DNA of 64,000 nucleotides from Carcinoscorpius rotundicauda (taxonomy: Eukaryota; Arthropoda; Merostomata; Xiphosura; Limulidae), in assembly GCA_011833715.1 (NCBI GenBank), contig CM022393.1, positions 55,605,269 to 55,669,268 on the forward strand, written 5' to 3'. Below the pieces are notes generated by a model. The model worked only from the letters and a program-made list of their open reading frames with translations, ran no database searches and was not told where the DNA came from. A program made the translations under genes and the position numbers. Shown here piece by piece: positions 57,999 to 64,000 of the stretch. Every line of letters starts with the position of its first letter. The stretch's first letter is position 1.

Positions 57999-58800
57999 CA
58001 GTGCCTTGCAATAGTATTCACCACGTACCAGTAACGTCACATTATTTTTATGAAATACAAATGGCATAGATAGTTTTTAATGAAGTTGTTTTTATTCAAA
58101 GCTATAAGGATCAAACTTAATACTTTTATGCGTCAAGGGGGTTAAATGTCAGTAAAACCTACAAAAATATATACATAAAGTGATATTTTCTGATTGCATA
58201 AGTATTCAGTTCCCGAGGGTCTGTACTTGATAAAGCACCTTTGAGAGCCCTAATGTTGTGAGCCTTTTTGGAAAGGTTTCCACGAACTTTGGACAACAAG
58301 ACTGTGTAATTTTGTTAATTATTCCTGGCAAAACTGATCCAATTCTGATACGTTCGTCGAGAATCGTTGATGGACTTCAGTCTTCAAGTTTTGCCATAAA
58401 TTTTCCATTTGATTCAAGTCAGAACTTTGACTGGGCCATTTCAGGACATTCACTTTCTTCTTTCGAAATAATTTCAGTGTAGCTTTAATATAGCGCTTTG
58501 AATTTAGAAACAAATAAAACTCAATTTTTATCTTGTCTGACAACCAGACCTTTTGCTACATGTGTGAAATCATTTACATGCTTTGTTGCAACATCAGTAC
58601 CAGATTTAAGATGATTCGTTATCTTTAGTGATTTCTTTCTTGTCACTTGTCCATACAGGCCAGCATTGTGTAGGAACCGAGATATATGAATATCATATTT
58701 GTTTTGTGAAGATGTATAGCATTCTATCCTCTTTCTTACATATACTGAATTTTTTACCTCAAACACTTGTATTTTTGCGAATTCACCTTTAAAATCTTAG
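57999..58800 (-). mobile_element. Tc1-like transposon, third type, defective
   Basis: The left end cagtgccttgcaatagtatt, preceded by TA at 57997..57998, has the form of the terminal repeats of a widespread Tc1-like group. The matching right end was not found; the stated end is where transposase similarity stops. The transposase is read on the minus strand. Confidence 0.7.
58205..58790 (-). pseudogene. Tc1-like transposase with deleted catalytic middle
   Basis: From the minus strand: ISRFLHNAGLYGQVTRKKSL (helix-turn-helix end, about 58700..58640), then GLVVRQDKIKIEFYLFLNSK around the first Asp after a frame change, then directly VNVLKWPSQSSDLNQMENLW with the catalytic Glu (about 58455..58390) and LKTEVHQRFSTNVSELDQFC. 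The stretch between NSKRY and the Glu block is much shorter than in intact relatives, and the second Asp motif is gone. It cannot be active. It is not a copy of the elements at 41.7 and 51.9 kb. Confidence 0.75.
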
Positions 58801-59651
58801 AGTTACCTAAACAATTAACTAAACAACACAAAAAGTACACACCAGTAATACAGGAAAAATCTGAAATGCTAAATCTGGTATTTATATGAATTATAATATC
58901 TTTATTACCCTGATGGTTTAGTATTTATGGGAGTCGTTTATGATGCCTTTGTTATCAGTGTCTGTGAGAATCGTTTACAATGCTTTTACTATTCTAATGA
59001 CTTGGTATTTGTAAGAAAAGTGTATCATAAGCTGTTTAATTCAGCGTATTAAGCATGTAACTTTCATGAGAATGAAAACATGAATTAATACGTTCAATAC
59101 TATTATCAAAGTGTGCGTACGATGTCAACTCTTATTATACAAGCTTTCTTGGCCATGATACATATTTAAAGTGTCAGTCATATATTTCTACATATGAAAA
59201 CAAAATTCATCAACGAATAATTCATCGTTATTGTGCCCGTTAGCAATATTGCGCTGACAGCATTTCATTAACCAACGCGAACATAAACTACTTGCCAGGA
59301 GAAATAAGGAGCTAACCCATTCTTGCAGAGTCGTTAAGTCGTTGCTAGCATACAAATTACCGCTATTCTTCACGTGCGAACCAGAGACAGATCTGTCTAT
59401 TTTACTACTATTTTACTCTTAGCTTCTCGATGAAAGACTGATATCTGACAGTAAATCATGAGCCGGGCATGCTCCTGATTTTCACGGCTACTGACATCGA
59501 ACCAAATATATACTAAGCAGTCTTTAGAAGTTAATGCAGTAGAATTCTACAGTTTGTGGCGCAAAATTGCAAACTAGATGGAAATAGCTATTTATGAATG
59601 TTTATCACAGATTTTTTTAAATTCCATTTTTTGTTGTTAGTTAAATGTTGA
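58801..59651. other. AT-rich DNA, no gene assigned
   Basis: A 61-codon minus frame (59188..59373) in a less AT-rich patch reads NLYASNDLTTLQEWVSSLF; no family was recognised and no splice signals are convincing. Confidence 0.4.
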
Positions 59652-59785
59652 AAATGAAAACTAATTTTATCTGCATTATTATACAGAGTGAAAATTAGTT
59701 TCCTCTGCATTAATACAGACATTGAAAACTAGTTTTATTAGCATTGCCGAGAGTAAAAACGAGTTTTATCTGAACTATTATGAAG
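59652..59785. repeat. degenerate tandem array, about 33-bp unit
   Basis: Four diverged units built on tgaaaactagttttatctgc and an attatacaga-like half, next to the left end of the Penelope-like element. Confidence 0.65.
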
Positions 59786-59816
59786 CTCAGTGATGTCGAG
59801 AAACCCACTTGTTGAG

Positions 59817-60110
59817 AATTTTATATGCAAAAAACGGCTCTTTTGGGTTCAGAAAATATTTTAAATAGAAGAGCGAACAACGTTTCGACCTTCTTCGGTC
59901 ATCGTCAGGTTCACAAAGAAAGAGGTAACTGGCCGGAAGCTGACCACATGTTTGGAAGGGGTTGTATAACTGAGTGTCGCAATGTAGAGGGCGCGGTTTG
60001 ATGTTTGAATATATAATTTTATCTATAACATTAATATAGGTATAATGGTGTTCCTTTATATTGGTTTATTTTGGGTTTAAGTTGTTGTATGAGTAAGGCT
60101 TCTTTAATTT
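59817..60110 (-). repeat. left inverted arm of the Penelope-like element, 294 bp
   Basis: Exact-length reverse complement of 61673..61966; only two differences were noticed. It includes a reversed copy of the last 80 bp or so of the coding region and then the 3' untranslated part, so it is an inverted 3'-end copy in front of the main body, as known for Penelope elements. Confidence 0.93.
59873..59914 (-). ncRNA. hammerhead-ribozyme-like motif, left copy
   Basis: Identical 42 bases to 61869..61910, on the opposite strand; see that entry for the fold. Confidence 0.5.
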
Positions 60111-60111
60111 A

Positions 60112-61752
60112 AACATAAAAATTCTAAAAGCAGATAAAGGTAACGCTATAGTAATAATGAACACGAATGAATACATACAAAAAATGAATAACATCCTATC
60201 AGACACGAACAAATTTAAACCAATACACACAAATCCAACAAAGACACATGAGACGCAACTAAACAAATTACTACTACAAATGAAAAAAGCCAACACAATT
60301 TCACAAACACTTTATTCCTACCTACGTAAAACCGACTCACGCACACCGCAAATATACGGCATTCCCAAACCTCATAAACCAGATTGTCCATTACGACCAA
60401 TAATGTCAACATATGAATCGTTTAATTACAATCTTGGTAAATACATAGCATGGGCATTCTCCAAATATGCAACATCAGCCAGCTCATTCATCAAAGACTC
60501 TTTTAATTTCAAGTCTAATCTAAATAAACTTAATCATAAAGCCTTAATGGCCAGTTTCGATGTTATATCCCTCTTCACAGAAGTTCCAACAACAGAAGCC
60601 TGCAAGATAGCCTTAGAACTCTATATTCGAGACCCTAACCCAATTATAGACATTCCCAGTAACCAGTTAGCAACCCTCATAGAATTCACCACAATAAAGA
60701 CAAACTTCATGTTCAACAACCAAAACTATATACAAACAAATGGCCTAAGCATGGGCAACCCAGTATCGCCAGTTCTAGCCAATATTTTTATGACACAAAT
60801 TGAAACACAAGCAATTAATACAGCATTACATCCACCACTATACTGGTACAGATATGTAGATGACACGGTTGCGGGATTCGAATCTACAGAACACATACTT
60901 AACTTTTTCACTCAGATTAACTCTATACATCCCAACATTAACTTCACATGTGAACAGGAAGAAAGCAATCAAATATCATTTCTTAACCTCAAAATTATAA
61001 GAACCGACACACAGTTCAAAACAGAAATCCACCGAAAAATCACCCATACTGGACTATACATTCCTTGGGACTCAGCACATGAAACAAAACAAAAACTCAA
61101 CATACTAAGAAACCAGATAAACACAGCCATAAAACTATGCTCACCAGATAAAATTAACAATGAATTAGACAAAATAAAACAATACTTTATCAACATCAAT
61201 AAGTTTCCTCCACAAACCGTAGAAAACATTATACGCACACACCTAGATAGAAAGCAAAATTAACCAACAAAAGTAAATATATCTCACGAATCAAAAAATC
61301 ACGAAATCATATACTGCTGTATACCATATATTCCTGACATCAGCAAACAAATAACCAACATTTGGCAAAAACTAGTAACAAAATATAACATTCCAGTTAA
61401 CACTAAATTTATTCAAAAACCAGGCACAAAACTAAGGTCTATACTATGTAAGAACTACACTGACAAACACCACACCAACATTATTTATAAAATACAATGT
61501 GATAACTGCCACGACTTCTATATAGGAGAAACAAGTAGAAAAATGGAAACCAGATTCAAAGAACATAAAAAGTCACCTTCACACGTTTTCGAACACTGCA
61601 AGTCAAATAGACACAACATAACCACAGAAAACACTAAAATACTAAATAAAGAAACAAACATAAACAAACGAAAAATTAAAGAAGCCTTACTTATACAACA
61701 ACTTAAACCCAAAATAAACCAATATAAAGGAACACCATTATACCTATATTAA
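60112..61752 (+). pseudogene. Penelope-like reverse transcriptase plus GIY-YIG endonuclease, 5'-truncated, one stop
   Basis: Reverse transcriptase for the element's own RNA; the endonuclease cuts the target DNA to prime it. The first unique codons give ILKADKGNAIVIM, an RT motif usually preceded by a further N-terminal region, so the 5' end is missing. Counted from the Met at 60157: PQIYGIPKPHKP (64-75), SFDVISLFTEVP (133-144, first catalytic Asp), GLSMGNPVSPVLAN (196-209), and YRYVDD (231-236, the catalytic YVDD box). A single TAA at 61261..61263 interrupts the frame. The same frame then continues 162 codons: a Cys-rich linker (KIQCDNC), FYIGETSRKMETRFKEH (GIY-YIG core with Arg), HVFEHC...NRHN, and KEALLIQQLKP with the conserved Glu. 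It ends at 61750..61752. Apart from the stop and the missing 5' part it looks intact. Confidence 0.92.
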
Positions 61753-61966
61753 TATTATAGATAAAATTATATATTCAAACATCAAACCGCGCCCTCTACA
61801 TTGCGACACTCAGTTATACAACCCCTTCCAAACATGTGGTCAGCTTCCGGCCAGTTACCTCTTTCTTTGTGAACCTGACGATGACCGAAGAAGGTCGAAA
61901 CGTTGTTCGCTCTTCTATTTAAAATATTTTCTGAACCCAAAAGAGCCGTTTTTTGCATATAAAATT
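61673..61966 (+). repeat. right inverted arm of the Penelope-like element, 294 bp
   Basis: Covers the last coding residues, the stop codon and the 3' region down to gcatataaaatt. It pairs with 59817..60110 across the whole length. Confidence 0.93.
61869..61910 (+). ncRNA. hammerhead-ribozyme-like motif, right copy
   Basis: Stem I can form between gtgaac (61869-61874) and gttcgc (61905-61910), 6 pairs with one G-U. It is followed by ctgacga (61875-61881), matching the CUGANGA core. Stem II is gacc/ggtc (61883-61886 with 61893-61896) with loop gaagaa. Then comes gaaa (61897-61900) and a very short stem III, ac/gt, before the expected cleavage after the second T of cgtt (61904). Short stem III hammerheads are known from Penelope-like elements. 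One base (T61882) is extra between core and stem II, so activity is uncertain. Confidence 0.55.
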
Positions 61967-61979
61967 ATTATTAAGCTCA

Positions 61980-62513
61980 TTCGCTTTTATTTTTAACTGA
62001 TGAATTGTTAGATATTTTACTTTTTATTTGTAATGAAGGAACAAGAACTGTGACACTATTAAAAAATGAGGAACATACGAATCTTCTTGGAAAATTAAAA
62101 ACAAATAACAAATTATAGGAAGTTTATGTATCTTCTACATCCAACCTATCTGTGAACCAAGATTAGAGATAAAAATTATTTATTTCAGGTTCCTCTCTCT
62201 GCTGAATATATAAGATTCAGTGGTCTTACGATGATAATCCTTTATTAAGCTTTGCTTATATATTAAAAAAACGGCACTAGTTAATGTTTTTTTTTCTCGT
62301 AAATCGAAAATAAAGTGTAAATTATTACAAAAAATTACTTAGTTCTGGTTCAAACATTTTATTTTCTTTACCAGAAAGCACGCTTAACATATAATGGTTA
62401 AACATTTCAAATGAAGGATCCATGTGAGAGAAAGTTTTGAGAAACATTCTGATTTCCATTCAAAGCAGAAGGTCTGTTGTAAAGAATCTGAACAACAACA
62501 ACAAAATGATAGT
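61980..62513. other. AT-rich DNA, no gene seen
   Basis: No coding signal or known repeat noticed. Confidence 0.5.
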
Positions 62514-62757
62514 GTTGGTCGGACTGTGAATCTGAGGATTAAGGCACTAGACTAGTAATCTGAGTGTCGCGGGCTTGAATCCCCATCACACCAAATATGT
62601 TTGCCCTTTCAGCTGTGGGAGCGTTATAATGTGACGGTCTGTCTCACTATTCGTTGGTAAAAGAGTACTCCAAGTTTAGCCTTATATTGCTAAGTTAGGG
62701 ACGGCTAGTGCAGATAACCCTTGAGTAGCTTTGCGCGAAATTCACAAACAAACAAAC
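62514..62757 (+). repeat. SINE-1, diverged with internal deletion
   Basis: The head reads ggtcggactgtgaatctgag, with tcgcgggcttgaatcccc as B box. The body loses the block from gttggcggtgg to ccctctag; core and a long CAAA tail are present. Confidence 0.87.
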
Positions 62758-63370
62758 AAACATTAATGAGAAATATGGTAGTATGAACAAGATGTTTCAC
62801 AGCAATTTTTTTTTTCTGCTAACTATAATAATAGATTGAGAATATATACATATAAACACTCACAGTCCCATCGGTTTTACGTTATCAATTGCTTGAGTAT
62901 AAATTATTTTTTGTGAACTATATAGTGAACTCTAATTATTATAAATTATTAAGACGTTATTTAAATCATTATACATTAAAATTAGGTTTATGTTTCCTTT
63001 ATCATGAAATTATTTACTTATTGTAACACTAACTCGATTATCACTAACATTATTAACTTAACATGAATTAAAATGTTACTTCATTCAGAAGAACTGGAGA
63101 GCCTGTAAGCTAGTCTGTTTTGATCCAGGGGCAGGTGAAGTCAGACTGGAAAGAACATTAGTAACTATAAGAACTTGTGAAGTAAAAGTAAGAAAATAAG
63201 GAATAATATGTCAGTAACACTATCTGTTATATCCAGTACCGAGGAAGCCTTTAGCTCAGAACTAGAACTCGTTACGTTCACTGGAATACGAGAGACGTAA
63301 CAATAGTTGTATCAAGATTTATGACAGTGTGTCGTGCAGCCCAACAAGCTGCTGCAAGACACACTATGTG
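62758..63370. other. AT-rich DNA, no gene seen
   Basis: A less AT-rich patch at 63090..63300 has no lasting open frame. Confidence 0.45.
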
Positions 63371-63637
63371 TTATTTTGTTTTTTAGAATTTCGCGCAATA
63401 CTACATATGAACTATCTGGGCCATCTGTTCCTAATTTATAAAAGTAAGACTAGAGGAAAGGAAGCTAGTCATCACTACCTATTACTACCTTTGGCTACTA
63501 TTTTACCAATGAATAGTGGGATTGACCGCACACTATAATGCTTCCACGGCTGAAAGGAAGAACATGTTTGGTATGACGGGGATTTGAACCCACGACCCTC
63601 AGATTACCAGTCGAGTTCTTTAATCACCTGGCCCTGT
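63371..63637 (-). repeat. SINE-1, diverged full-length copy
   Basis: The head is at the right end (cagggccaggtgattaaag on the minus strand), with B box gggttcaaatcccc, body and core (gcccagatagttcat). The tail is weak. Confidence 0.85.
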
Positions 63638-63650
63638 GAATTAGTAACAG

Positions 63651-63774
63651 TTTGTTTGTTTTGAATTAAGCACAAAGCTACACAATGGGCTATCTGTGCT
63701 CTGCCCACCACGGGTATCGAAACCCGGATTTTAGCGTGTAAGTTCGCAGACATATCGCTGAGCAACTGGGGGGC
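63651..63774 (-). repeat. SINE-2, full length, with 13-bp target-site duplication
   Basis: The minus strand begins gccccccagttgctcagcg and ends in the CAAA tail. The repeat gaattagtaacag is exact at 63638..63650 and 63775..63787. It is almost identical to 15511..15635. Confidence 0.95.
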
Positions 63775-63787
63775 GAATTAGTAACAG

Positions 63788-64000
63788 GATTCATAGTTTA
63801 GCGATTTTCTTCCTCCTTCATCTTTGACTGTGGCAATCTAAGCTGTCATATATTTTGAGTTGATATATTCTGCTTGATTCTTACTTCACATACCAAAATT
63901 CAAGATGAGATATCTCCAATTCTGATTTTCTTCTTAGTTTATTTCTCCGTACCAAAGAACAGAAAGTTCATTTGATAGAAAAAAACATACTTAATTTTTA
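63788..64000. other. AT-rich DNA to the window edge
   Basis: No coding signal or known repeat noticed. Confidence 0.45.

Larger units (their letters stand above)
59790..61972 (+). mobile_element. Penelope-like retroelement (GIY-YIG type) with inverted terminal arms
   Basis: An element of about 2.2 kb: inverted left arm, 5'-truncated coding region for reverse transcriptase plus GIY-YIG endonuclease, and right arm. A possible 7-bp target duplication, aagctca, lies at 59783..59789 and 61973..61979. The left side has 27 extra bases beyond the arm. The arms are almost identical, so the insertion is probably the youngest large one in the window. Confidence 0.9.

Noticed and set aside
60066..60296. 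Open frames on the minus strand over the Penelope-like element (also 60215..60412, 60969..61238, 61518..61712)
   Set aside because: They are shadows of the plus-strand reverse transcriptase and endonuclease frame.
1..64000. CRISPR array, bacterial operons, rRNA genes or integrated virus
   Set aside because: No evenly spaced identical repeats with unique spacers, no long dense genes and no recognisable viral proteins; the window is typical animal noncoding DNA with transposons.

Overview
The window looks like AT-rich, repeat-dense nuclear DNA of an invertebrate animal. No intact cellular gene, rRNA gene, tRNA gene or CRISPR array could be supported. The commonest repeat is a tRNA-headed SINE that I associate, from memory only, with horseshoe crab (Xiphosura: Limulus/Tachypleus) sequence. 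I hold that host guess at about 0.5 to 0.6. It could be settled by a database search with any full-length copy, for example 47978..48253.

Three SINE families account for most annotated features. SINE-1 is about 275 bp: a tRNA-like head of about 75 bp whose anticodon position reads CGT, a body, and a tail ending in CAAA repeats. SINE-2 (about 124 bp) and SINE-3 (about 118 bp) have heads that resemble each other. All three families end in the same short core (cagatagccc followed by a tgtagctttg-like block), which suggests a modular family sharing one retrotransposition partner. Many copies have exact target-site duplications of 9 to 14 bp, and at least two 5'-truncated copies do too, so these are genuine retrotransposition events.

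Older and larger elements by region: 18.2-19.5 kb, a broken mariner on the minus strand with a tandemly duplicated terminal segment; 31.6-31.8 kb, a 224-bp non-autonomous element with perfect 14-bp inverted ends and TTAA duplications (piggyBac-like); 40.0-41.5 kb, a hAT transposase relic on the minus strand; 41.7-43.2 kb and 51.9-53.4 kb, two copies of one Tc1-like DD34E transposon, the first complete with TIRs of about 210 bp; 55.5-57.0 kb, a pseudogene of a multi-copy gene family whose 3' end is present again as an inverted copy; 58.0-58.8 kb, a third, internally deleted Tc1-like transposase. The youngest element is a Penelope-like retroelement at 59.8-62.0 kb. It has reverse transcriptase and GIY-YIG endonuclease domains in one frame interrupted by a single stop, and it lies between 294-bp inverted arms that each carry a hammerhead-ribozyme-like motif.

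The rest is AT-rich DNA with microsatellites, degenerate minisatellite-like arrays (9.5, 27.1-27.6 and 59.7 kb) and a 107-bp tandem duplication (24.7 kb). Three short stretches look like possible host exons or decayed genes (7.06, 8.65 and 31.36 kb); none could be identified. The window is best read as intergenic or long-intron DNA shaped by mobile elements. No genes working together as a pathway are visible.
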